This document shows, in pieces, positions 1-7,418 of a DNA stretch of 64,000 bases. The position numbers and the translations under genes were made by a program. The stretch spans positions 62,001-126,000 of the forward strand of contig NZ_AXVL01000005.1 of the NCBI RefSeq assembly GCF_000482505.1, in the 5' to 3' direction. Every line of letters begins with the position of its first letter. Positions within the stretch are counted from its first letter, which is position 1. The notes under the pieces were generated by a model that was not told where the DNA came from, did no database searches, and saw only the letters and a list, made by a program, of their open reading frames with translations. This DNA is from Leptotrichia trevisanii DSM 22070. Its GTDB lineage: Bacteria; Fusobacteriota; Fusobacteriia; Fusobacteriales; Leptotrichiaceae.

Positions 1-441
1 CATTTGACAATGACAAATAGAAGTTTGCGACGATCAATTGAATTGCAGAAAGTGTATCCAGATGTTCAAACTGCAGAATTTAACGAGAAATATAATGTTA
101 TAAAAAATATGGATATTGTAATAAGTGCCACTTCCGCACCACATTTGATTCTTGAAACAGCGAAAATTCAAAATATTTTGAATGATGGAAAAAAACGATT
201 TTTCCTTGATTTAGCCGTTCCGAGAGACATTGAGACAAGTATTGGTGATTTTGAAAATGTTTCGCTTTATCATTTGGAAAATATTTGGGATGAATATAAT
301 AAAAATGTGGAAAAACGGGATGAAATTGTAGAAAAATATTCTTACATTATTGAGGAGCAGTTAAAAAAAATAGCGGAAAAACTTGAAAAAAGAAGAAAAT
401 ATACAAATCAGAAAAATATTCAGATGGGTGAAAATAGATGA
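1..441 (+). CDS. hemA: Glutamyl-tRNA reductase, C-terminal part (cut by window edge)
   Basis: GluTR reduces glutamyl-tRNA to glutamate-1-semialdehyde, the first step of C5 tetrapyrrole synthesis. The reading frame is open from base 1, so the gene starts upstream. Visible family features are MTNRS at the NADPH-domain entry, the segment ISATSAPH, and FLDLAVPRDIE, which matches the usual D-[IL]-A-V-P-R-D motif. A basic helical dimerisation tail follows; it runs only about 65 residues past SLYHLENI, shorter than in enterobacterial enzymes. The stop overlaps the hemC start as ATGA, so the two are translationally coupled. Identification is secure for the part present. Confidence 0.9.
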   Translation, partial: HLTMTNRSLRRSIELQKVYPDVQTAEFNEKYNVIKNMDIVISATSAPHLILETAKIQNILNDGKKRFFLDLAVPRDIETSIGDFENVSLYHLENIWDEYNKNVEKRDEIVEKYSYIIEEQLKKIAEKLEKRRKYTNQKNIQMGENR

Positions 442-1406
442 AATCAAATAAAATAATTATTGGAACGAGAGGAAGTATTTTGGCACTTGCACAAGCGGAA
501 AAAGTGAAGGAAATGCTTATTAAAAAATATGATGAATTAAGAGAAAATGAGAATTTTTGCGGAATTGAAGGATTTGAGAAAAAAAATCCACTGGAAATAG
601 AACTGAAAGTTATAGTTACAAAGGGAGATAAAGATTTAAGGGACTTTACAAAAATAAAAGGAACTACGCAAAAGGACTTGTTTGTGAAGGAAATTGAAAA
701 GGAAATGCTGGAAAATAAAATAGATTTGGCGGTACATTCGTTAAAGGATATGCCACAGAATACTCCAGAAGGGCTTTTGAATGCATGTTTTCCAATGAGG
801 GAAGACAACCGTGATGTGCTTGTTTCAAAAAATGGAAAAAAATTAAAAGAACTTGATGAAAATTCTGTAATTGGGACAGGGAGCATAAGACGGGAAAAGG
901 AGCTTCTAAATTTGCGAAATGATGTAAAGATAAAAGCAATTCGAGGTAATATTCACACAAGGCTCAAAAAACTTGATGATGGAGAATATGATGCGATTGT
1001 GCTGGCTGCGGCTGGATTAAAAAGAGTTGGGCTGGAAAACAGAATTACTGAGTATTTTGATGCAGATGTTTTTATGCCAGCACCAGGACAAGGAATTTTA
1101 TGTATTCAATGCAGGGAAAATGATAATAAAATACGACACCTTCTAAAAATTATAAATGATGATGAAGTTACAATAATGTGTAAAGCTGAAAGAGAATTTT
1201 CAAAAATTTTTGATGGAGGATGTCATACTCCGATAGGCTGTTCATCGGTTATTGAAGGGAATACATTAAAATTAAAGGGAATGTTTAATGATAACGGAAT
1301 CAGAATATTTAAAGAAGTTGAAGGAAATAGGGAAAATCCAAAGGAAACTGCACAAAAATTGGCTGAAGAAATAAAAAAAGAGGAGTTGAAAAATGAGAAA
1401 AGGTAA
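438..1406 (+). CDS. hemC: Porphobilinogen deaminase (hydroxymethylbilane synthase)
   Basis: Polymerises four porphobilinogens into hydroxymethylbilane in the cytoplasm. The 322-residue protein has the family's usual length and signatures: IGTRGSILALAQAEKV at the N-terminus, KGDKDLRD, AVHSLKDMPQ (active-site Lys and Asp), GTGSIRRE, RGNIHTRL and PAPGQG. The Cys of GGCHTPIGC is the expected attachment site of the dipyrromethane cofactor. Its start overlaps the hemA stop, and its end overlaps the next gene by 14 bases, so hemA-hemC-cobA/hemD forms a tight operon. Confidence 0.96.
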   Translation: MKSNKIIIGTRGSILALAQAEKVKEMLIKKYDELRENENFCGIEGFEKKNPLEIELKVIVTKGDKDLRDFTKIKGTTQKDLFVKEIEKEMLENKIDLAVHSLKDMPQNTPEGLLNACFPMREDNRDVLVSKNGKKLKELDENSVIGTGSIRREKELLNLRNDVKIKAIRGNIHTRLKKLDDGEYDAIVLAAAGLKRVGLENRITEYFDADVFMPAPGQGILCIQCRENDNKIRHLLKIINDDEVTIMCKAEREFSKIFDGGCHTPIGCSSVIEGNTLKLKGMFNDNGIRIFKEVEGNRENPKETAQKLAEEIKKEELKNEKR

Positions 1407-2883
1407 AGTTTATATCGCAGGAGCAGGCTGTGGAGATGAAGGACTTATAACTTTAAAATTGAAAAATGTGATAGAAAAAGCGGACTGCATTGTTTATGAC
1501 AGGCTTGTAAATGAAAATATCTTACAGTATGCAAAGTCTGATGTAGAAATGATTTATATGGGGAAAGAAAATACTGCTGGAGGAAAATTACAGGCAGATA
1601 TAAATAATAAATTAGTGGAAAAAAGTAAAGAAGGACTTGCAGTTCTAAGACTAAAAGGAGGAGATCCTTTTGTATTTGGACGAGGAGGAGAAGAAATAGA
1701 GGCTTTAATTGCTGAAAATATAGACTTTGAAGTGATTCCAGGGATAACTTCTTCAATCGCTGTGCCAGCTTATGCTGGAATTCCTGTTACTCACAGAGGA
1801 ATTAATACTTCTTTTCACGTATTTACTGGACATACGCAATTTAATGGAATAGAACTTGATTTTCCAATTATTGCAAAATTGGAAGGAACTTTGGTTTTTT
1901 TAATGGGATTAAGTAATCTTGAAAAAATAGCAGAAAACTTGATAAATAACGGAAAAAATCCGAAAACACCTGTCGCAATAATAAAAGATGGAACAACGAC
2001 AAGACAGAAAACTTACACAGGAACATTGGAAACAATAGTAAATACAGTAAAAGAACATAATGTAAAATCGCCTTCCATTATTTTGATTGGAGAAGTAGTA
2101 AATTTACGGGAAAAAATGAAATGGTTTGAAAATAAGCCGTTATTTGGAAAAAATATTCTTGTTACAAGAAATAGGGAAAAACAAGGAAATATATCAAATA
2201 AAATAAATGAACTTGGCGGACAGGCTTTGAGCATTCCATTTATTAATATAGAGTATGTCGATTTTGAAATGCCTGATTTGAAGGAATACAGCACCCTTCT
2301 ATTTAACAGTATAAATTCTGTTATTGGATTTATGAAAAAAATAAAGGATATTCGTGCTTTGGGAAATGTTAAAATAGGTGTCGTGGGAGAAAAAACTGCT
2401 GAAGAAATTGAAAAATATAAAATAATTCCAGATTTTTATCCAAAAGAATATACGGTAGAAAGACTGGCTAGCGAAAGTGTGAACTTTACTAAGGAAGGAG
2501 AAAAAATACTGTTTATAGTATCTGACATTTCTCCAGTAAATGAAAAAAAATATTCAGATTTATACAATCGAAATTATGAAAAACTTGTAGTGTATAAAAC
2601 TCAGAAAGTTGAAGTGGAAAAGGAAAAAGCTGAAAAATACATAAAAGAAAGCAACATCTTAATGTTCTTAAGCTCTTCAACCTTTAAAGCCTTTGCTGAC
2701 AGCATAAACTTGACTGAAAATGAGGAAATAAAAGAAATTCTGAAAAATAAAATTATAGCCTCAATCGGTCCTGTTACTACAAAAACTATTGAAAAATATG
2801 GATTAAAAGTAGGAATAGAGCCGAAGAAATACACTGAAGAAGATTTGTTTGATGAAATTTTGAAACAGACAGCAAGAGGATAA
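1393..2883 (+). CDS. cobA-hemD: Fused uroporphyrinogen-III C-methyltransferase and uroporphyrinogen-III synthase
   Basis: A 496-residue bifunctional protein. Residues 1-245 or so are a SUMT/CobA methyltransferase (GAGCGDEGLITLK near the start, VYDRLV, LRLKGGDPFVFGRGGEE, VIPGITSS) that makes precorrin-2. Residues about 250-490 are HemD-like (LVTRNREKQGNISNKI, a segment ending SSSTFKAF, IASIGPVTTKTIEKYG) and would cyclise hydroxymethylbilane. An AGGAG ribosome site lies inside the end of hemC. The fusion commits flux toward sirohaem or cobalamin. A link to the B12-dependent ethanolamine lyase encoded further along is possible but is inference. Confidence 0.94.
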   Translation: MRKGKVYIAGAGCGDEGLITLKLKNVIEKADCIVYDRLVNENILQYAKSDVEMIYMGKENTAGGKLQADINNKLVEKSKEGLAVLRLKGGDPFVFGRGGEEIEALIAENIDFEVIPGITSSIAVPAYAGIPVTHRGINTSFHVFTGHTQFNGIELDFPIIAKLEGTLVFLMGLSNLEKIAENLINNGKNPKTPVAIIKDGTTTRQKTYTGTLETIVNTVKEHNVKSPSIILIGEVVNLREKMKWFENKPLFGKNILVTRNREKQGNISNKINELGGQALSIPFINIEYVDFEMPDLKEYSTLLFNSINSVIGFMKKIKDIRALGNVKIGVVGEKTAEEIEKYKIIPDFYPKEYTVERLASESVNFTKEGEKILFIVSDISPVNEKKYSDLYNRNYEKLVVYKTQKVEVEKEKAEKYIKESNILMFLSSSTFKAFADSINLTENEEIKEILKNKIIASIGPVTTKTIEKYGLKVGIEPKKYTEEDLFDEILKQTARG

Positions 2884-3051
2884 GGAACACCTTTTTATAC
2901 TAGACAAAAGAAATATAAAGATGAAGTTTACCAGACAATGAAATAGCTGTGAAATGTTATAAGTATCCTAGTGAAAATGTCTATTGTGAGGATAAGTACG
3001 AAAATTGAGTTTATTAATTTGTAAATTTAGTGAAATGAATTGCTGTGTTTG

Positions 3052-3085
3052 GAAGTGGAATTTTCGAGATTCTGCTTCTTTTTTT
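3052..3085 (+). terminator. Rho-independent terminator of the hem operon
   Basis: A 10-bp stem (GAAGTGGAAT with ATTCTGCTTC, two G-U pairs) with a 7-base loop is followed by seven T. It is placed to end the hemA-hemC-cobA/hemD transcript. The stretch 2884-3051 before it holds no recognisable gene. Confidence 0.75.
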
Positions 3086-3130
3086 GAAAAAATTGAGAAA
3101 CATTAAAATCTATTGTATTTTTTTTTAAAG

Positions 3131-3168
3131 TAAATAATAAAACCCACTGGCTAGCAGATAAACCAGTG
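3131..3168 (-). terminator. Probable terminator of the small-peptide transcript
   Basis: Read on the minus strand, CACTGG and CCAGTG pair across a 12-base loop and are followed by GGTTTTATTATTT. It lies 35 bases beyond the stop of the 23-residue peptide gene. The 6-bp stem is short, so strength is uncertain. Confidence 0.5.
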
Positions 3169-3202
3169 AGCATAAGGTAGAAAGGAGATTATCAAGTGCC
3201 GA

Positions 3203-3274
3203 CTATCTTTGACGGCTAAAAATCAAAAATAGAACGATTATAACCAGCAAAATAGCCCAGTCTTGATTAATCAT
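3203..3274 (-). CDS. 23-residue hydrophobic peptide, candidate type I toxin
   Basis: The gene is too short for ordinary gene calling but is well equipped. The ribosome site TGGAGGTG sits 7 bases before ATG, and a consensus promoter lies 57-65 bases upstream. The peptide starts MINQDWA, continues with an uninterrupted 13-residue hydrophobic run (ILLVIIVLFLIF) and ends SRQR. This architecture, a short polar N-terminus, one membrane span and a basic C-terminus, is that of type I toxins (Ibs, Fst and TxpA classes) and of small holin-like peptides. Inverted repeats bound the unit on both sides. No antisense promoter could be assigned with confidence. It could instead be a small membrane-complex subunit. 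Toxin function is inference. Confidence 0.55.
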   Translation of the reverse strand: MINQDWAILLVIIVLFLIFSRQR

Positions 3275-3337
3275 CGTTACCACCTCCAATCTGTGTGAAA
3301 CTGTCTAAAAGGCTTGTGAAACCTTTTTGACTTGCTT

Positions 3338-3366
3338 ATTATATCATAAAAAAAATCCCTGCTCAA
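3338..3366 (-). promoter_or_regulatory. Promoter of the small hydrophobic peptide gene
   Basis: On the minus strand TTGAGC and TATAAT are separated by 17 bases, a near-consensus housekeeping promoter. Transcription would start near 3331, giving a leader of about 57 bases. The -35 region lies inside the loop of the inverted repeat at 3348-3387. Confidence 0.7.
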
Positions 3367-3387
3367 TTAAGAACAAGGATTTTTTTT
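3348..3387 (+). terminator. Strong hairpin with T-run on the plus strand
   Basis: AAAAAAAATCC pairs with GGATTTTTTTT over an 18-base loop. On the plus strand it would stop a transcript just after it had crossed the whole small-peptide unit, the position expected for the end of an antisense antitoxin RNA. The structure is directly visible; its role is inferred. Confidence 0.6.
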
Positions 3388-3513
3388 CACAAATTTATAA
3401 AAAATTCCACACAGATTGTTTTTTATATGAAAGTATTATAACATTTTTTTCAATTTTATTCAATGCCTATTTTTTGTTTTGGGAAATTTAAACTTTTTAA
3501 TATATTTAAAGTG

Positions 3514-3522
3514 TGATATAAT
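3514..3522 (+). promoter_or_regulatory. Extended -10 promoter of pheS
   Basis: TGATATAAT (TG-n-TATAAT) lies 57 bases before the pheS start; no good -35 box is present. No T-box leader was found between this site and the gene, although such leaders are common upstream of pheST in Firmicutes. Confidence 0.5.
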
Positions 3523-3578
3523 AAAAACATAAATTTTATAGTATAAAATATAGAAAAGTGAAGCAAACAGGAGGAAAA

Positions 3579-4598
3579 ATGTTAGACAAATTGGCACACT
3601 TGAAAGAAGAAGTGTTAGCAAAACTTAAAGAGGTGGAAAATCTTGAGGAGCTGAATGACCTAAGAGTTAAGATATTGGGGAAAAAAGGGGAATTTACAGC
3701 TATTATGAAGGGAATGGCTGATATTGCGGCTGAAAAGAGGGCTGAATTTGGGAAAGTTACGAATGAAATAAAAAATGTACTGCAAAATAGATTTGATGAA
3801 GTAAATACTGACTTGAAGGAAATTGCAAAACAGCAAAGACTGAAAAACGAAACTATAGATGTGACTTTGCCAGGGAGAAAGGCTAACGTGGGGTCACTTC
3901 ATCCGCTTACAAAGACAGTTATGGAAATAAAGGACATCGTTTCCACAATGGGATTTGACATTGTGGACGGACCAGAAGTGGAATATGTAAAATATAATTT
4001 TGATGCATTAAACATTCCAAAAACACATCCGTCACGTGAAATTTCAGATACATTTTACATCGAAGAAGAAAATGTTGTATTAAGAACACAGACTTCTGGT
4101 ATGCAAATTAGATATATGGAAGACAGAAAACCACCATTTAGAATGATTTCGATTGGGAAAGTTTACCGTCCAGACTACGATGTGTCGCATACACCAATGT
4201 TCCATCAGATGGAAGGGCTTATGGTAGGAGAAGATGTTTCTTTTGCTAATTTTAAGGCGATTTTGGAAAATATCGTGAAAAAAATATTTGGAGAAGACAG
4301 AAAAGTAAGATTCCGTCCGCACTTTTTCCCATTCACAGAGCCATCAGCTGAAATGGATGTAGAATGTGGAGTTTGTAAAGGAGCTGGATGTAGAGTTTGT
4401 AAAGGGACTGGATGGCTTGAAATTTTAGGAAGCGGAATGGTAAATCCGAAAGTTCTGGAAGGTGTTGGAATTGATCCGAAAAAATATCAAGGTTTTGCAT
4501 TTGGTTTGGGGCTTGAAAGAATTACAATGTTAAAATATGGAATTGATGATTTGAGGGCATTTTTTGAAAATGATGAGAGGTTTTTGAATCAATTTTAG
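3579..4598 (+). CDS. pheS: Phenylalanyl-tRNA synthetase alpha subunit
   Basis: Catalytic subunit of the PheRS heterotetramer. The chosen ATG follows AGGAGGA by 4-5 bases; an upstream in-frame GTG at 3558 lacks such a site. The 339-residue protein has the N-terminal coiled coil (about 1-85), then class II motifs: HPLTKTVMEIKD, LRTQTSGMQIRYM, GKVYRPDYDVSHTPMFHQMEG (motif 2) and FGLGLERITMLKYGIDDLR (motif 3). Its partner pheT starts 2.8 kb downstream instead of next door. The intervening genes are an acetyltransferase, a YwqG-like protein and a membrane protein, which is unusual because pheS and pheT are normally adjacent. Confidence 0.97.
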   Translation: MLDKLAHLKEEVLAKLKEVENLEELNDLRVKILGKKGEFTAIMKGMADIAAEKRAEFGKVTNEIKNVLQNRFDEVNTDLKEIAKQQRLKNETIDVTLPGRKANVGSLHPLTKTVMEIKDIVSTMGFDIVDGPEVEYVKYNFDALNIPKTHPSREISDTFYIEEENVVLRTQTSGMQIRYMEDRKPPFRMISIGKVYRPDYDVSHTPMFHQMEGLMVGEDVSFANFKAILENIVKKIFGEDRKVRFRPHFFPFTEPSAEMDVECGVCKGAGCRVCKGTGWLEILGSGMVNPKVLEGVGIDPKKYQGFAFGLGLERITMLKYGIDDLRAFFENDERFLNQF

Positions 4599-4628
4599 GA
4601 TCTAATTAGTGTAATTCAGGAGAAAAAT

Positions 4629-5096
4629 ATGAAAATACGCAGATTTGAAGAAAAAGACGCTAAAAAAGTATCTGAATTGATAGTGGAAACATTGCGAAAA
4701 ACAAATATAAAAGATTATTCTGTTGATTTAATAGAAAATTATGTAAATAATTTCCATCCTGAAAATGTTCTTAAAAGAGCTTCGTGGACACATTTTTATG
4801 TTGCAGAAGAAAAGGACAATATTATTGGATGTAGAGCAATTGCACCATATTGGGATAAAGTTGATGAAAGTTCTTTATTTACTATTTTTATCTCGCCTGA
4901 ACATCAGGGAAAGGGAATAGGACAAAAAATTATTGAAACAATGGAAAAAGATGAATATTTTTTAAGAGCCAAAAGAATCGAGGTACCTGCGTCCATTACA
5001 GCTGTCCCGTTTTATAAGAAAATGGGATATAGTTGCAAAAATGGAATAAACAAAGCAGATGATGAAGGAATTATAAGAATGGAAAAATTTAGATAA
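4629..5096 (+). CDS. GNAT-family N-acetyltransferase
   Basis: 155 residues with the GNAT fold. The N-terminal segment is MKIRRFEEKDAKKVSELI, the central strand is VAEEKDNIIGCRAI, and the acetyl-CoA loop is ISPEHQGKGIGQKIIETM, a clear Q-x-x-G-x-G motif. VPFYKKMGYSCKNG near the C-terminus is the usual FYxKxGF element. It would transfer an acetyl group from acetyl-CoA to an amine; the substrate cannot be told. It sits 30 bases after pheS in the same direction. Confidence 0.88.
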   Translation: MKIRRFEEKDAKKVSELIVETLRKTNIKDYSVDLIENYVNNFHPENVLKRASWTHFYVAEEKDNIIGCRAIAPYWDKVDESSLFTIFISPEHQGKGIGQKIIETMEKDEYFLRAKRIEVPASITAVPFYKKMGYSCKNGINKADDEGIIRMEKFR

Positions 5097-5126
5097 TAAG
5101 TTACTAATTTAATTGGAAGGTTAAAA

Positions 5127-5990
5127 ATGGAAAATGAATTAGAAATAAAAATTGATGATGAATTTGCAAAAAAAGTTTATGATGAAATTTGGGCTGAATA
5201 TAAAAAAACTGCACAGACAAAGACTTTTGCAAAAATTATATTGACGGAAAATGAACTAAAAATAACAGATAGCAAAGTTATGGGATTGCCTTATATCCCT
5301 AAAGGAGCAGAAATTCCCCAAACAGCTAATGGCGATAAAATGATGATGATTGCACAGATTAACTGTGACGATTTACAAGGGCTTGCAGATTTTCCAGAAA
5401 AAGGGATTTTACAATTTTTCGTTCTAAATGATGAGGATGGATTGTTAGGGCTTGACTTTGATAATCAGACTGTTCAAGATAGTTTTCGTGTGATTTATCA
5501 TAAAAAAATCGAAGAGTTTTATGATGAAAATGAATTAAAAAGTATTTATAATCCTTATAATTTTGAAGAAAGCTACATTACAAACAATAATGAAAGTTAT
5601 AAAATGAACTTTGAATTGATAAGCGAAAAGGAAAGATTTGAAGACATGTTTTATGATATATTCACAACAATCTGCAAGGAAAAAGAATTAAAACAAACAC
5701 AGGAAGATTGGCTTTATAGAAAATTATTGAACTTTATGCAATATTCAGAAAATTATTATTCACAATGTGATGGATTTGCCTTTTTTACACAAGAAGATCC
5801 GAGAGAATATAACGAAGAATATAAAAAATTTGATACAGTGTTATTTCAACTTAATAGCGAATTTGACGAAAATACTCGGAATTGGAAAATTTGTATCGGA
5901 GATGCTGGCGTAATAAACTTTTTTATAAATCGTGAAAAGTTGAAAAATAAAGATTTTTCAGAAATTCTTTATAACTGGGATTGCAGTTAA
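5127..5990 (+). CDS. YwqG-like protein (DUF1963)
   Basis: 287 residues resembling the YwqG/DUF1963 family. Family-like elements are GLPYIPKGAEIP (the usual 'G.P.lP...pWP' region), MMMIAQINCDDLQGLADFPEKGILQFFV, and the acidic C-terminal ICIGDAGVINFFINREKL. The biochemical role of this family is unknown. The ribosome site GGAAGG precedes the ATG. It lies between the GNAT gene and a membrane protein, in the block separating pheS from pheT. Confidence 0.8.
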   Translation: MENELEIKIDDEFAKKVYDEIWAEYKKTAQTKTFAKIILTENELKITDSKVMGLPYIPKGAEIPQTANGDKMMMIAQINCDDLQGLADFPEKGILQFFVLNDEDGLLGLDFDNQTVQDSFRVIYHKKIEEFYDENELKSIYNPYNFEESYITNNNESYKMNFELISEKERFEDMFYDIFTTICKEKELKQTQEDWLYRKLLNFMQYSENYYSQCDGFAFFTQEDPREYNEEYKKFDTVLFQLNSEFDENTRNWKICIGDAGVINFFINREKLKNKDFSEILYNWDCS

Positions 5991-6016
5991 AAATAAAAAT
6001 AGGATAATTTTGGAAA

Positions 6017-6889
6017 ATGAAAGAAAAAATATTAGGAAAAACAGTTGGAAAAGCTGGAATTTCACAAGTTCTAATTATAAAAACTACATTTATTATGGCA
6101 ATTTGCATTATTTTAGGATTTTTTCTTATAATTTCGTCGCTTGTAAACTGGGGAAAAAATTATTTTGAGTTTTTATTCTGGATTGGAATATTCATTATAT
6201 CACTTACACCAATTCAGTTTTTATGGCTAAAAATGGAAGAAAGTTCAGTTGGGAAATATATTTTTTATGAAAATGGCTTTGAAGATATCTTGAAAAAGAA
6301 AAAAATATTTTTTGAAGATGTGAAAAATTATTTCTATTTAAATTTAAAAAATGGTTCTGATAATGTTGAATTTCTCGTTATTGAAGTGGAAAATAAACAA
6401 AATATAATAAATAATAATTTAGAAAAAATTATAATAAATTTGAAATTAAACAGGATGGCTTCAAAATTGTTTGTAAAAAATTATGTTGAATTTGTTTTAA
6501 GGAATCAATTTAATGAAGATATAAAAAATAAGGATGAATTTGAATTTAAATTCGGAATTATTGAAGAAAATAATTTAATGAAAGACAGAATTTTTAGTTT
6601 AAATATGGATAAAAACTTAGAAAAAGTCAAGATACATAAATATATTTTTTTTAATAAAGATGGAATTAGAGTGGAAAATCAAAATGGCAAACTTTTAGAA
6701 AATTATTTTTGGAAGGAAATTAGAAAAATTACGGTTTTAGAAAATAAAAACAATAAAAATATACAAATTGAGAAGAAGACTGGAGAAGTAGTTTTTTCAA
6801 AAAATATGAAGTATATAGAAAAACCTGAATTATTTATAAAAATAATAAAAACATATTTTTTGAATTTTGATTTTAGATTTGTAGATTAA
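6017..6889 (+). CDS. Hypothetical membrane protein with two N-terminal spans
   Basis: I do not recognise this 290-residue protein. Residues about 18-45 and 52-75 are hydrophobic and likely form two membrane segments. The remaining 215 residues are charged, rich in Lys, Asn, Glu and Phe, and appear cytoplasmic. Two similar halves may exist, since both contain a 'yIFFxxGFEDIL' or 'YIFFNKDGIRVE' type strand followed by an aromatic segment, which recalls a repeated PH-like fold; this is weak. It is the last gene before the repeat pair that precedes pheT. Confidence 0.6.
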   Translation: MKEKILGKTVGKAGISQVLIIKTTFIMAICIILGFFLIISSLVNWGKNYFEFLFWIGIFIISLTPIQFLWLKMEESSVGKYIFYENGFEDILKKKKIFFEDVKNYFYLNLKNGSDNVEFLVIEVENKQNIINNNLEKIIINLKLNRMASKLFVKNYVEFVLRNQFNEDIKNKDEFEFKFGIIEENNLMKDRIFSLNMDKNLEKVKIHKYIFFNKDGIRVENQNGKLLENYFWKEIRKITVLENKNNKNIQIEKKTGEVVFSKNMKYIEKPELFIKIIKTYFLNFDFRFVD

Positions 6890-6917
6890 TAATTTTTTTT
6901 TCATATTTATTTTTAAC

Positions 6918-7076
6918 GCAAGGGCATCAAACGCCATGCCCTTGCATCCCCACTTTACGCAAAACTTTCTTATAAAAGAAAAAGAAAACTCGCTTTTGAA
7001 TATAAGTTTTTCTAATATTGATAAATAGATTTTATTTAAAATATTTTTCAAAAGCTCAGACAATTCTTTTTCCTTT
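6918..7076 (-). repeat. Structured intergenic repeat, copy A
   Basis: Reads on the minus strand. Stem 1 pairs 7064-7076 with 6974-6986 over 13 bp. Just inside it lie the conserved TTGTCTGAGC (7054-7063) and GCGAGTT (6987-6993). Stem 2 is a perfect 10-bp hairpin (GCAAGGGCAT with ATGCCCTTGC, 6918-6945) whose loop carries GGCGTTTG. The stem sequences differ from the other copies but the pairing is kept. It is head-to-head with copy B. Function unknown. Confidence 0.7.
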
Positions 7077-7113
7077 AACGAAATTTTGCTTAATATTTTA
7101 TTTAAGTTAAGAA

Positions 7114-7310
7114 TGTCGTGATTTTTTTGGAATGAAAACGATTGTTTGAGCGAAGTTTTACGTAGCGAGTTTCGTTTTCATAGTAATCAAGGTTTATTCA
7201 AACAATAAATGTTTAGACTACTTTCCCAAATAAAATTTGGGAATATTTCAAAAAAATTCTTAGACAAGCCGGGATTGCAAAGGGGATGGCGACTGTTCCC
7301 CTTTGCTTTT
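7114..7310 (+). repeat. Structured intergenic repeat, copy B
   Basis: Begins TGTCGTGATTTTTTTGG, shared with copy F at 48846. Stem 1 is ATGAAAACGA (7132-7141) with TCGTTTTCAT (7172-7181), enclosing TTGTTTGAGC and GCGAGTT. A linker containing CTTAGACAAGCCGGGATT leads to stem 2, a perfect 10-bp hairpin (7277-7306) with loop TGGCGACTGT. It lies about 110 bases upstream of pheT. The trailing TTTT could allow weak termination, but other copies lack it. Confidence 0.75.
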
Positions 7311-7418
7311 AAAAAGGATAAGTATAAAATTATAGGAAAAATATTTATTAATAATAAAAAAATAAAATAGATAATATATTTGAAATAAAGAAAAATAAAA
7401 AATAAGGAGAAAAAAAGA

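Noticed and set aside
2925-3008. 27-codon open stretch after cobA-hemD with protein-like content (LPDNEIAVKCYKYPSE)
   Set aside because: No start codon, no ribosome site and no family recognised; it could be chance or an old remnant.
3113-3140. Possible plus-strand promoter (TTGTAT-16-TAATAA) for an antisense antitoxin RNA
   Set aside because: The -10 match is poor (3 of 6). The antisense RNA is left as a hypothesis without an assigned promoter.
3196-3219. Eight-codon plus-strand frame (GTG start) with AAAGGAG, antisense to the small peptide
   Set aside because: Very short and without a credible plus-strand promoter; the AAAGGAG may be chance. Not called as a gene.
3281-3290. Minus-strand GGAGGTGGTAACG recalls the T-box signature, near pheS
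   Set aside because: It is on the strand opposite to pheS, lacks the specifier and antiterminator structure, and is better explained as the ribosome site of the small peptide gene.
6890-7418. Repeat hairpins as simple rho-independent terminators
   Set aside because: Only copy B has a short T-run; A, D, E and F lack one, and the conserved loops and two-hairpin layout are not explained by termination.
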